This document shows, in pieces, positions 9,011 to 17,253 of a DNA stretch of 64,000 bases (its first letter is position 1; the number at the start of each line of letters is the position of its first letter). The translations under genes and the position numbers were made by a program. The notes beneath the pieces are model-generated. The model saw nothing but the letters and a program-made list of their open reading frames with translations, ran no database searches and was not told the origin of the DNA. Source of the DNA: Desulfurococcales archaeon (GTDB lineage Archaea; Thermoproteota; Thermoprotei_A; Sulfolobales; NBVN01); NCBI GenBank assembly GCA_023255955.1, contig JAGDWD010000006.1:62001-126000 (forward strand). Direction: 5' to 3'.

Positions 9011-9419
9011 AGTAAGAGTTGAGAAATCTACAAGTAGGAGCGGCCTACACATGAGGGTCTCTACGTACCTAGTAGTAGGTAGAGGTTGCGTGAGAGCAGT
9101 ACCTACCCAAACCTCAAAAACACCTGTGAACCCTACATACGCTAAGGGCGAGGCCTATGAGGTCTTGTTGGAGGTAGCGAAGGATAACTACGTAGTGGTT
9201 GTGGACTTGAGAAGGAATCCCCAGAAGAAGGTGAGGGGGGATATCCTTGTCTACGGTTGGGATGGGAGTGTCCTGCTTAGAGCTGTCTACAGAAAACTTA
9301 AGATAAGGGTAGTCGAGTGCCGTGTGAGTAGAGGCCTAGCTGAGGAGCTCGTTAGATGCGTATATAACGTACTCAAGCTACCGGTGAAGAGGTATGGAGT
9401 ATCAAGATGTGAAGTCTGA
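9000..9419 (+). CDS. Hypothetical protein in the pth2 operon
   Basis: About 139 residues, not recognised. The TTG at 9000 is preferred over TTG at 8985 because GAGGT lies 8 bases before it. Seen features: hydrophobic strands (YVVVVDLRRNPQ, GDILVYGWDGSVLLRAVYRK), many basic residues and no membrane segment, suggesting a small soluble nucleic-acid-associated protein, though this is inference. It overlaps its neighbours on both sides (11 and 26 bases), indicating coupled translation. Confidence 0.55.
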   Translation: MVLRVRVEKSTSRSGLHMRVSTYLVVGRGCVRAVPTQTSKTPVNPTYAKGEAYEVLLEVAKDNYVVVVDLRRNPQKKVRGDILVYGWDGSVLLRAVYRKLKIRVVECRVSRGLAEELVRCVYNVLKLPVKRYGVSRCEV

Positions 9420-9711
9420 CCTCATAGCATCCCTCAGAAGATACGGTTTCTATATTTTCAGTAGAGACGTGCAGGACCATATTCGTGAGATTATGAGGGT
9501 CTTGGGGGACCTGAGGCCTCTAGTGAAGATCAGGAGCCTGCAACAGAACCCGAACTACTTCCTACTTGAGGTAGACAGCTCTATCTACGAAGCTCACTGT
9601 AGGGACAGATGCTTCAGAAACGGAGTGCAGGATCCCCAGTGCTATAATAAGTGCATAGTTGACAGTGTTAGGAACGCTGTGGAGAGGATAGTAGCTGTGT
9701 TAAGCAGGTAG
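9394..9711 (+). CDS. Small helical protein with twin CX3C motif
   Basis: 105 residues, ATG start inside the upstream gene. The last third reads [20 protein letters not shown]: two CX3C pairs separated by nine residues on predicted helices, a spacing that could form a disulfide-linked helical hairpin or bind a metal. The N-terminal part is an amphipathic helix region followed by a beta segment. No family is recognised. It ends five bases before pth2, so both are probably co-translated. Confidence 0.65.
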   Translation: MEYQDVKSDLIASLRRYGFYIFSRDVQDHIREIMRVLGDLRPLVKIRSLQQNPNYFLLEVDSSIYEAHCRDRCFRNGVQDPQCYNKCIVDSVRNAVERIVAVLSR

Positions 9712-9716
9712 GGGCC

Positions 9717-10073
9717 GTGAAGCAGGTAAAGCAGGTAATAATAGTTAGAACCGACATAAAGATGAGTAGAGGAAAGCTAGCAGCTCAAGTAGCTCACGCA
9801 GCTGTTAGTGCTACCTTAGAGGCCATGAGGAGGAGTCCGCAATGGTTCAGTCAATGGATCGAGGAGGGGCAGAAGAAGATTGTCCTGAAGGTTCAGTCAG
9901 CTGAGGAGTTACTTAAGTATGCTAGGGAAGCTGAGGAGCTCGGCATCCCCGTAGCGGTAATACAGGACGCGGGCCTCACGGAACTACCTCCAGGTACACT
10001 AACAGCCGTTGCTATAGGGCCCGCTCCTGAAGATCTTGTAGATAAGATAACGGGGAAGTTAAAGCTCCTCTAG
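9717..10073 (+). CDS. pth2: Peptidyl-tRNA hydrolase, Pth2 type
   Basis: Releases peptides from peptidyl-tRNA so the tRNA can be reused. The 118-residue length and the motifs [61 protein letters not shown] and [12 protein letters not shown] fit the archaeal/eukaryotic Pth2 fold throughout. GTG start. It is the last gene of a four-gene operon; seven bases after its stop a family-2 repeat begins on the other strand. Confidence 0.96.
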   Translation: MKQVKQVIIVRTDIKMSRGKLAAQVAHAAVSATLEAMRRSPQWFSQWIEEGQKKIVLKVQSAEELLKYAREAEELGIPVAVIQDAGLTELPPGTLTAVAIGPAPEDLVDKITGKLKLL

Positions 10074-10079
10074 TCGTGT

Positions 10080-10226
10080 CGTTCTGGTCTAGCACTGCTT
10101 TCATCCCTTCCTCCCTCGTGACATGGGGAAGCCTCCGCCGTGAACGGACGGAGCCGGCACATCCCTCTCTATCTACACCTATTCAGATTTAGCTCCCTCA
10201 CACCGGGCACAGACATGAAACCCTAG
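10080..10226 (-). repeat. Dispersed repeat, family 2, copy 1 (putative IS605-type right end)
   Basis: Clearly homologous along about 150 bp to 59904-60056, with a further short fragment at 35459. On the minus strand it begins with the end of a reading frame (VCARCEGAKSE then TAG at 10179-10181) that corresponds to ...GRAKPE-stop in copy 2. This is followed by a noncoding segment with the hairpin CTCCG-CCG-TGAA-CGG-A-CGGAG and the end motif GTGCTAGACCAGAAC. A conserved C-terminus, stop and structured tail is what the 3' part of a tnpB gene with its overlapping omega-RNA would leave behind; that is inference, since no TnpB remains. Confidence 0.6.
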
Positions 10227-10363
10227 TTATCATAAATACTAGACTTTTACGTAAAATAGACGGAGTTACACAGCCCCAGCTTGTTAAGGGTTCATCAGTT
10301 GTGGTAATTATGTTTTTATGTACGTAATGCTGGGTTTGTCTGAGTACTACGGAAGTAGGGGAT

Positions 10364-10382
10364 CTATAAAATATATATATAT
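10364..10382 (+). promoter_or_regulatory. TATA box of the coiled-coil gene at 10412
   Basis: A run CTATAAAATATATATATA lies 30-48 bases before the ATG, the strongest TATA-like tract in this part of the window. Confidence 0.55.
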
Positions 10383-10411
10383 CAAAATACTACCTAATTT
10401 ACGGTGCTAGT

Positions 10412-10843
10412 ATGTCTTCGGTCAAACCACTTACAGCAACAGACATTAAGGAGTTCGATAGCTTCGCTGAATTTCTGAAGAGCTTAGATGAGGAAATTGC
10501 TGAGCTGAGGCGTAAGATGGGGGACCTCCTGAAGAAGCTGGAGGAGCTTAGGATAAAGGTCGAGCAGGAGAAGAGAATTAAGGAAATCCTGGGTAAGCTG
10601 GGGGTGAAATCTGAGGCTGTCTCTAATGCTATCAACTTGAGGGGGCTGACCCTAGTGTTTAACCCAACAGCAGAGCAGGAGCAGACAGCTCTCGAGTTAG
10701 CAGTAGAGAGCCTAAATAATAAGCTCACAGCTCTTCAAGCTCTTCGGAGAGAGCTTGACGTCATAGCTGGAACAGAGATAGTAACTAAGATACGTGTAGT
10801 GTACGTGGACGGCATCCCTAAGACCGTCCTCTTCAGGTTCTAG
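10412..10843 (+). CDS. Hypothetical coiled-coil protein
   Basis: 143 residues, not recognised. Residues about 14-70 and 85-120 are strongly heptad-like (EIAELRRKMGDLLKKLEELR and ALELAVESLNNKLTALQALR), and the protein ends with a short beta segment (TKIRVVYVDGIPKTVLFRF). The two-helix coiled-coil layout recalls prefoldin subunits, but the central beta region of prefoldin is not evident, so I leave it unnamed. It has its own strong TATA box and converges on the Trm112-like gene with an 11-base overlap of 3' ends. Confidence 0.7.
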   Translation: MSSVKPLTATDIKEFDSFAEFLKSLDEEIAELRRKMGDLLKKLEELRIKVEQEKRIKEILGKLGVKSEAVSNAINLRGLTLVFNPTAEQEQTALELAVESLNNKLTALQALRRELDVIAGTEIVTKIRVVYVDGIPKTVLFRF

Positions 10844-11240
10844 GCTTAAGTAACTTCAGAGGGTCTTTTTCAGCTATTTCTGGTGGTATCTTATCTGAGT
10901 ACCTACCTATGAACTCCTCCTCTCTACTCCTCACCCTCGGCTTCGTTCTCAGATCGTCTGGATACATGAACGGTATGCCATCTATTATCGGGTACCACCT
11001 ACCACACTTCTCGCAGTGAAGTAGGCCCCACGTAATGTCGTGTTTAACGCACTCCCCGCAGTTAAGGTCCTCAACCTTAATGTCCTTTATGTAGGAACCC
11101 TTGAGACCGCAGTAGAGATCACAGAAAGGTGTCTTCACTGAGAAGTTCTTCTCTATGACCTCCTCCTCGAAAACCAATAACTTTAGCGGGAAGTTCTTGC
11201 ACATAGGGCATGCCAGTAGGTTAAGCAGTACGTACCTCAC
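10833..11240 (-). CDS. Trm112-like zinc-ribbon protein
   Basis: 135 residues. It starts with YVLLNLLACPMCKNFPLKLL and ends with a zinc ribbon CEKCGRWYPIIDGIPFMYPD, the pattern of Trm112/UPF0434 proteins, which activate several tRNA, rRNA and protein methyltransferases in archaea and eukaryotes. Additional cysteines (CDLYC, CGEC) lie in the middle. The gene overlaps the 3' end of the phosphohexomutase gene by 20 bases and is translated after it. Which methyltransferase it serves cannot be told from context. Confidence 0.8.
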   Translation of the reverse strand: MRYVLLNLLACPMCKNFPLKLLVFEEEVIEKNFSVKTPFCDLYCGLKGSYIKDIKVEDLNCGECVKHDITWGLLHCEKCGRWYPIIDGIPFMYPDDLRTKPRVRSREEEFIGRYSDKIPPEIAEKDPLKLLKPRT

Positions 11241-12621
11241 TTCCTACCACCTCCCTGAAGATGTCCAGCACCTCCTTTAATATCTGGTTAGCTAGCTCCT
11301 CCGACTCTGCCTCAACGAAGACCCTGACCAGTGGCTCAGTACCGCTAGGCCTAACAAGAAACCAGAAAGAGTTTGAGATAGCTTTAATCCCGTCGACCTC
11401 GACGAACTCCAGCCCTGAGAACACTGTCTTTATCCTCTCGTAGACCTCAGGTAGGACTGACTTATCTATGTAAACCCTCCTCTTGACTACGAACCTCTTC
11501 GGGAGCCTATCCAGTAACTCGGAGAGGGAGACCCTCTCAACGCTCAGGAGCTCAGCCATTAAGGCTAAGCTCATACCCCCATCCCTCACGTACTGGTGTC
11601 TAGGATACATGAAGCCACCATTCTCCTCGAATCCTGCTATAGCCCCGACCCTCATCATAGTTCTAGCTATGATTATGGACCCGACCCTCGTCCAAACCAC
11701 CTCGATCCCATACTTAGATAGCATGGACCCGACTAGCGTCGTACTTGATACAGCTGTCACGACACGTGGTGGATGCCTCTCACCCCGGTTCTTCACTATA
11801 TGCTCACATAGCAACACCGCGGAGTAGTCCCCGGGGATGTACCGGCCGTCGTTAGCTATGAAGATAGCCCTATCAGCATCACCATCGTGAGCTACACCGA
11901 AACTCGCGTTAGTAGCTCTAACAGTGTTTATGAGGTCCCTAACGTTCTCCGGACTCGGCTCGATGTTCCTCGAAGGTATGTGGCTTATATCGCTGTTTAT
12001 CGTCAACACCTTAACCCCCAGTCTTCGCAGTATCTTAGGGGTGGTTAAGGTACCCACATTGTTTGCCGGGTCCACAACCACCTTAAGCCCGGCCCTCCGT
12101 ATGCTATCACCATCCACTAACCCCACCACAGCGTCTACGTAGCTCTCAACTACGTCATATACCTTAACAGCATCATACGAGAGATCCTGCCAACCAACCC
12201 TCCGGAACCTCGACTCGTAGAATATCCTCTCTATCTCCTCCTCAACCTCCCGAGGTGCTTCAACACCGTCAGCCATCACCACCTTAACCCCGCTATATTC
12301 AGGTGGATTGTGGGAGGCAGTGATCATCACTCCCCCATCAAACCCCCTGGTTTTGACGTAGTGCTGAAGAGCTGGGGTTGGTGTCAAGCCAGCCTCAAAC
12401 ACCTTAACCCCGGTCGACAGTAGACCCCCAACAACGACTCTAGTCAGGGAGCTCCTCCCAGCTCTAGAGTCAGACCCTACTACCACCCTAGATCCTGGAC
12501 CAAAGTACGTACCTACAGCCATAGCGAGCTTCAGAACCATCTCAGGGGTCAGCTCGGTGTTGACTACACCCCTAACACCGTCAGTCCCAAATAACCTCTT
12601 AAACTCCAAGTAAGCCCCCAA
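11221..12621 (-). CDS. Phosphohexomutase (phosphoglucosamine/phosphomannomutase family)
   Basis: Interconverts sugar 1- and 6-phosphates for nucleotide-sugar synthesis. The 466 residues contain all four active-site loops: the phosphoserine loop TASHNPPEYSG, the Mg-binding loop DGDADR, the sugar-binding loop GFEENGG and the phosphate-binding loop RPSGTEPLVR. The N-terminus RLFGTDGVRGVVN is GlmM/PMM type. Start is TTG at 12621 or the in-frame TTG at 12609. Archaeal members may act on glucosamine, mannose or glucose phosphates, and sequence alone does not decide. Confidence 0.93.
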   Translation of the reverse strand: MGAYLEFKRLFGTDGVRGVVNTELTPEMVLKLAMAVGTYFGPGSRVVVGSDSRAGRSSLTRVVVGGLLSTGVKVFEAGLTPTPALQHYVKTRGFDGGVMITASHNPPEYSGVKVVMADGVEAPREVEEEIERIFYESRFRRVGWQDLSYDAVKVYDVVESYVDAVVGLVDGDSIRRAGLKVVVDPANNVGTLTTPKILRRLGVKVLTINSDISHIPSRNIEPSPENVRDLINTVRATNASFGVAHDGDADRAIFIANDGRYIPGDYSAVLLCEHIVKNRGERHPPRVVTAVSSTTLVGSMLSKYGIEVVWTRVGSIIIARTMMRVGAIAGFEENGGFMYPRHQYVRDGGMSLALMAELLSVERVSLSELLDRLPKRFVVKRRVYIDKSVLPEVYERIKTVFSGLEFVEVDGIKAISNSFWFLVRPSGTEPLVRVFVEAESEELANQILKEVLDIFREVVGSEVRTA

Positions 12622-12711
12622 CTTACTCCATAGACGCTATTAAATTAATGATCTTAACTCGCTTAGGGGGAAGTGAGCTTATTAACTACTCAATAATTTA
12701 CATTTAATGGT

Positions 12712-12810
12712 GCGGGGGTGCCCGAGCCAGGTCAAAGGGGTCGGGCTCAGGACCTCAGGTGAGAGCCCCGATGGCGTAGGCCTGCGTGGGTTCAAATCCC
12801 ACCCCCCGCA
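12712..12810 (+). tRNA. tRNA-Leu (CAG) with 14-base intron
   Basis: Class II cloverleaf: acceptor GCGGGGG pairs with CCCCCGC, discriminator A. The variable arm is long and the T arm reads GTGGG-TTCAAAT-CCCAC. The anticodon stem TCGGG/CCCGA is interrupted by an intron at 12752-12765, at the canonical 37/38 position. The sequence around it forms an ideal bulge-helix-bulge: bulge GGA, 4-bp helix CTCA/TGAG, bulge AGC. Splicing leaves the loop CTCAGGC with anticodon CAG. CCA is not encoded. Confidence 0.95.
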
Positions 12811-12920
12811 CTCCTAAATTAACTTGAGCTAAGCTACTCAGGGTCTTGGATTAATGTCTAGTGACTGTCCATAGCTAGATATAAAAGTTTTCATGCTGTA
12901 AGCACGGTGGTTTACCTAGT

Positions 12921-13433
12921 ATGGGTGAGGATGTTGGTGTAGCTATATTAAGGATGGTTGTGTGTAGTGCGGAGCTGGAGGAGAAGGTGCATGAGCTCTA
13001 TGAGAAGCTTTCAGCAGCTCTACCGCACCCTCACTCAGAGGCACTCCTATACATTGCTAGGGAGAGTAGAAACCACTCGGAGTTCTTTAGAGCTATCCAG
13101 AGAGTTCTTGAAGATGTGTACCACACTAAGGTAGATGAGTGCGGTTCTCAGGTGTACCTAGATTACGTGAAGAAAGTCTTGGAGGGTTTAAGGGAGGGTG
13201 GGGCATTAAGTCTTGAGAAAGTAAGGGAGATCTTAGAGAGGAGCATCTCTCTAGAGGCGTACGTCGGTGAAGAATACTATTCGATGATAATGTCACCGGC
13301 ACTAGCAAATATTCTGAGGAAGTATATATCGGGTAGTGAATTAGTGAATATGTGGATACCTATACTTCGGAAGATTAGTGGGGATGAGAAGCACCATGAG
13401 ATGATACTGAAGCTAATTATAAAGAGGTTGTAG
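12921..13433 (+). CDS. Ferritin-like four-helix protein
   Basis: 170 residues, all helical. Acidic and histidine residues are spaced as in ferritin/rubrerythrin-like di-metal proteins: HSEALLYIARESRNHSEFF in the first helix pair, SLEAYVGEEYYSMI in the third and GDEKHHEMIL in the fourth. Such proteins bind iron or manganese and act in oxidative stress or metal storage. No rubredoxin domain is attached. ATG start with TATA-like ATATAAAA at about 12879-12886. Monocistronic. Confidence 0.7.
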   Translation: MGEDVGVAILRMVVCSAELEEKVHELYEKLSAALPHPHSEALLYIARESRNHSEFFRAIQRVLEDVYHTKVDECGSQVYLDYVKKVLEGLREGGALSLEKVREILERSISLEAYVGEEYYSMIMSPALANILRKYISGSELVNMWIPILRKISGDEKHHEMILKLIIKRL

Positions 13434-13562
13434 GAAGTGCGTGCCGTCCTCGAAATTAATACGTAGATTCAGAGCTGTTCTGTGACATTATCTGTGAGAT
13501 CTCCTTCAAGGTCTCGTAAGTATTTGAGGTAGTGTTCTCAGGCTGTGCCCAGCTAGCTCTAC

Positions 13563-14240
13563 CTAGTACACTATCCTCGTTCCGGTGAAGTCCTTTCCCT
13601 CTAGTAGTCTAGTCATGTTCTCCACATCATAAACGCTCAGAAAGACTAGGGGGATCTTACTCCTCTTTACTATCTCCAGGGCCACCATATCGAAGAGCTC
13701 GTAGGAACCGGCAACAACGTTACGTAGAGCCAGCCTCTCAAGCTCCTCAACCGTGACCTCCTTCAATAGCTTAGCGTTCGGGTTGAGCTTGGGGTTCGAG
13801 TCGTAGACACCTAAGACGTCGGTAGCGTTGATGAGGAGGTCTGCCCCTATCAACTCGGAGACTATGGCTGCTACCGCGTTAGTTGACTGCCCTGGCTGAA
13901 GCCCTCCTAAGACTACGACCTTCCCCGAGGCCCAGGCCTCCAGGAAGTCGTCCACGCTCCTCGGGATCGGTAAGTAGGCGTGTGGTGCCAGGAGTGACGC
14001 CATCAGTAAGGCATTGACCCTGCTGACCTCTATACCTAGAGCATCGAGGAAAGCCTCCCCGATACCTAGCCTCCTACCTAGCTCTATATACTCCCTCGCT
14101 CTCCTACCACCACCAACCACTACAGCAAATCTATAGCCCTGACCCAGCTTCTGCTTTAAGAGCTCGGCAATCCTGAGGATGGTGTCGGCACCTACTTCAC
14201 CGTCGAACACCTTCCCAGTTATCTTCACGACTACCCTCAC
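13563..14240 (-). CDS. pyrH: Uridylate kinase (UMP kinase, archaeal type)
   Basis: Phosphorylates UMP to UDP in pyrimidine nucleotide synthesis; amino-acid-kinase fold. The start VRVVVKITGKVFD, then FAVVVGGGRRAREY, KVVVLGGLQPGQSTNAVAA and LINATDVLGVYDSNPK are characteristic. I place the start at GTG 14240 (225 residues, the crenarchaeal size) rather than 14288, because a TATA box at 14271-14278 lies inside the longer frame. Divergent from the THEP1 gene. Confidence 0.93.
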   Translation of the reverse strand: MRVVVKITGKVFDGEVGADTILRIAELLKQKLGQGYRFAVVVGGGRRAREYIELGRRLGIGEAFLDALGIEVSRVNALLMASLLAPHAYLPIPRSVDDFLEAWASGKVVVLGGLQPGQSTNAVAAIVSELIGADLLINATDVLGVYDSNPKLNPNAKLLKEVTVEELERLALRNVVAGSYELFDMVALEIVKRSKIPLVFLSVYDVENMTRLLEGKDFTGTRIVY

Positions 14241-14270
14241 TAGCCCACCCGGAGACTTTAGGATAGCCAC

Positions 14271-14278
14271 TATAAAAA
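14271..14278. promoter_or_regulatory. Shared TATA box between pyrH and THEP1
   Basis: TATAAAAA on the plus strand (TTTTTATA on minus) is the only TATA-like stretch between the two divergent genes. It lies about 27 bases before the plus-strand GTG at 14298 and 31 bases before the minus-strand GTG at 14240, so it could serve either or both. Confidence 0.4.
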
Positions 14279-14297
14279 CCTCCTCCACCAGCTTCTA

Positions 14298-14936
14298 GTG
14301 AACACCGGGTCGAGGTCAACCTCTATGAGCTCCCAAGCCTCTAACAGTAAAGCTGAGAACTCGAATCCCCCGGGCTCGATCAAGGTCTTGATTAGTGGGA
14401 GGCCAGGCATCGGGAAGTCAACAGTCTTCATGAGAGTCGTAGAAGGTCTTAAGCTCGCTGGTCTCAGACCCTGCGGTTTCTACTGCCCTGAGATAAGAAT
14501 CGGGGGTGTTAGGAAAGGCTTTAAGATAGTGTCCCTGGGACTACCCCTAGAGGGGATCCTCTCCTACGTCTGCGGTGAGATGGATGGGCTCAGTAACCTA
14601 ACAGTCGGTAAGTACTGCGTTAAGGTAGATGACGCACTATCAGTCGGCCTCAGATCACTGGAGTATGCCGAGAAGGAGTGTGATATAGTAGCTATAGATG
14701 AGGTCGGGCCCATGGAGCTTAAAGTGAGGGAGCTGGGCAGAAAGATCTGGGAAGTCCTGTACAGCCCTAAACCCACGATAGCCGTAGTACACATAAGGTC
14801 CTTCGACGAGGTTAGGAGAACTTTAACCTCAAGGTCTCTCCAGGTTCTCTCCTACATAGTGACGGAGAGTAATAGAGACAACCTGCACAATGAAATAATT
14901 CATAGATTAGTCGGCTCTAGATGGCGTACCCTTTAG
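14298..14936 (+). CDS. THEP1-family nucleoside-triphosphatase
   Basis: 212 residues. P-loop GRPGIGKST (after the first 30 residues), then PCGFYCPEIRIGGVRKGFKI and the Walker B-like DEVGPMEL are hallmarks of the THEP1 family, which hydrolyses NTPs in vitro and has no settled cellular role. The first 25 residues are Ser/Asn-rich, so translation may start at ATG 14325 instead of GTG 14298. Confidence 0.9.
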   Translation: MNTGSRSTSMSSQASNSKAENSNPPGSIKVLISGRPGIGKSTVFMRVVEGLKLAGLRPCGFYCPEIRIGGVRKGFKIVSLGLPLEGILSYVCGEMDGLSNLTVGKYCVKVDDALSVGLRSLEYAEKECDIVAIDEVGPMELKVRELGRKIWEVLYSPKPTIAVVHIRSFDEVRRTLTSRSLQVLSYIVTESNRDNLHNEIIHRLVGSRWRTL

Positions 14937-15065
14937 GTCGGCGGATAGAGTTGCCAAAAACTCTCGTTATGGAGCCTACTGGAAGATATCCTATCGCTGT
15001 GATACGCATAGCCGTAAACAGACGATTTTTACAATACCTTTAACTATTAACACCTGAGAGGTTTC

Positions 15066-15566
15066 CTAAGACCCATGAATTGCCAGTCCCATAACAACGT
15101 GCTCATAGTGGATTTGGTCGAAGCTCCGTCTCTGAGGAACTCTAGTTAGCTCGAAGTGTTCTCTAATTCTCTTGACTTGAATCCCGGGGTTTGAGGATCC
15201 TAACATATGGGGTCTGAACCCAAGCTTCTTGGACTACCAGACCACAAACCTGTTGAAGACCCTACTGAGCCTCTTACTAGCCTCTCAAAGGTCTTAGTAG
15301 GTCTTGGGGTCCGCTATCTCTATTAAGGTGATGAAGCAGTTACATCGAACTGGAATGAGGTGACCTTCTAAAGCTTATCCTACTTTTTGAGAACTTTCCC
15401 GAGCTCCCTCCTAAGCATGTGCTTGTAGTGGAGGAGGGACTCCTGGTCTCGCGGTTGCGTAGAACGATGACCCTCCCGTTCACGTCCTCAATGTAGTCCT
15501 CAAAGAAGCGTGAAGCCTAGCCCTGCTGTCCTCATCCAGCTACTTTACATCGGCAATGAACCTCAT
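15066..15566 (-). pseudogene. Decayed protein-coding gene, family not recognised
   Basis: On the minus strand a former gene can be read in pieces through stops and frameshifts. It begins MRFIADVK-stop-LDEDSRAR, then FFEDYIEDVNGRVIVLR in another frame, ASKRLSRVFNRFVVW-stop-SKKLGFRPHMLGSS, and ends with an intact stretch including RIREHFELTRVPQRRSFDQ before TAG at 15066. The residue composition is protein-like, but I do not recognise the family. The surrounding 14937-15662 interval holds no other gene. Confidence 0.55.
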
Positions 15567-15662
15567 GGTTTGAATTTAGCGGCAGGCAATAGAGTACGTG
15601 AGGTTCTAAGGCCCGTAAAAGTAATTTAGTGTAAACACATTACTGTGTCGGTCTATTGAGGT

Positions 15663-17165
15663 GTGGGGAGCTTTAGCTTGGTGAGGTCAGTGATATCCCG
15701 CGCAACTCTGTTTAAGGTGGTGGAGGTAGCTGTCCTAGTAGCTATATTGGTGATATATGGATACTACCAGCTCACCTATGCTGGTTCCGTGGATGACTAC
15801 ATATCGGATGAGGTCTGGTATGTGAGCTCAGCTAGGAACTACCTCAATAAGGTCTTCGGAGCTTACCCTAAAGTCGGGGAGGGTGTTTACAGAGTCACTG
15901 TAGAGCTGGTAGCTACGAGTAGGAGTAGCTACGTAGATACTGCTCTGAGGGTTCAGGATGAGATAGAGGAGCTTGGTGGTAGAGTCGTTAAGTCAACTGA
16001 GTACTACGGTACCGGGGATAACCCCCTCTACGCTATCTGCGTGGATATCCCTGAGGAGGCTTTAAGTAAGTTGACGTCAGCTCCTTACGTGAGGTCCTTC
16101 GGTGTCGGGTACTGCTACCCGAACGCTGGCGGTATACTTAACTACATGAACTTTGAGCACCCACCTCTAGGTAAGTACATGATTGCTCTATCCATGGCTG
16201 TCTGCGGTGACAGACCTCTCTGCTGGAGGTTACCGTCCATAGCTTCAGGGATCGGTATCCTGGTCTTAGAGTACGTACTACTTAAGAGGGTTATCGGGGG
16301 GACATGGGGCGGTGTCCTAGCTGTCGTTATCCCGGCTGTCACAGCCCTCGATAAGACCTTCAGATCCCTCACTGTAGTAGCTATGCTTGACGCCCCACTA
16401 GCTTTCCTTACCTACGTGGCCTGCTTCTACGCTATCAGTGGAGGCATATACAAATCCGCGGTATCCCTCTCACTAGCATTCTCAACGAAGTTCAGCGGTG
16501 GGTTCGTAGTACCGGCCCTGTACCCGGGGTATGTGAGGAAGAAGCCCCCGGCCATGGCTATCCTCCTACTAGTCTACCTACCCCTAACTGTGCTGATAGC
16601 TCTATCAGTACCCCTCATAGTCTACAAAGGGGATTTCCTTAGATGGTGGGCTGAGGCTGTTGCAGGTGCCTTCAGGTGGCATATGTCGATGAAGGTTGAG
16701 CCGGGTAGGGGGCCGCCCGCAGCAGCTCCTTGGGAGTGGTTGGTGGGGGCTAACTCCTTCATCCTACGCTATAAATATGTGGAGGGTGTCGGGTTCGTAG
16801 CTGACTTAGTAGCATCCGGTAACCCGGTACTCTACCTAGGTACGGCTGTAGCCAGCATATTCGTCCTACCGAAGCTGAGGAAGATGCCTGACGGTGGCTC
16901 TACCTGGCTATACACCTGGCTTACGTGGGCTATGTACGTGTTCCTATGGGTTATGGGGAACAAGAGCCAGTACAGCTTCTACATGGTGCAGCTAGCACCC
17001 CTCCTCTACACCTTGCTAGGCTTTACCGCGTACTACCTCTCTGATATGGGGAACCTCACTGAGGTAGCTAGGGAGTGGTTGAAGCTCTTGAGGGGCTTGG
17101 TTAGGTATTTACGTGGGGAGGCTAGGTTAAGTATCCAGGTAAGGCTTGAGGATGTAGGTAGCTAA
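15663..17165 (+). CDS. Membrane glycosyltransferase, PMT/GT39-like
   Basis: 500 residues with about nine or ten membrane segments. After the first one comes SVDDYISDEVWYVSSARNYL, whose Asp-Glu pair is the catalytic/metal region of GT-C enzymes. A long extracytoplasmic loop then reaches FEHPPLGKYMIALSMA, the PMT-type second loop. These enzymes transfer a sugar from a dolichol-phosphate donor to proteins or lipids outside the membrane. GTG start. Substrate unknown. It lies apart from the other glycosyltransferases in the window. Confidence 0.8.
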   Translation: MGSFSLVRSVISRATLFKVVEVAVLVAILVIYGYYQLTYAGSVDDYISDEVWYVSSARNYLNKVFGAYPKVGEGVYRVTVELVATSRSSYVDTALRVQDEIEELGGRVVKSTEYYGTGDNPLYAICVDIPEEALSKLTSAPYVRSFGVGYCYPNAGGILNYMNFEHPPLGKYMIALSMAVCGDRPLCWRLPSIASGIGILVLEYVLLKRVIGGTWGGVLAVVIPAVTALDKTFRSLTVVAMLDAPLAFLTYVACFYAISGGIYKSAVSLSLAFSTKFSGGFVVPALYPGYVRKKPPAMAILLLVYLPLTVLIALSVPLIVYKGDFLRWWAEAVAGAFRWHMSMKVEPGRGPPAAAPWEWLVGANSFILRYKYVEGVGFVADLVASGNPVLYLGTAVASIFVLPKLRKMPDGGSTWLYTWLTWAMYVFLWVMGNKSQYSFYMVQLAPLLYTLLGFTAYYLSDMGNLTEVAREWLKLLRGLVRYLRGEARLSIQVRLEDVGS

Positions 17166-17253
17166 CGTAGTGTTTTGGGTTGAATACCTACCTATGCTGA
17201 AAGAATTTATCAACGCCGTAATTCCTTAGTATTGGATTTGGAGGTGGGGGTAT

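Noticed and set aside
10120-10180. Possible CRISPR repeat (GATGAAAG-like end)
   Set aside because: No regularly spaced copies exist; the unit occurs singly at distant sites.
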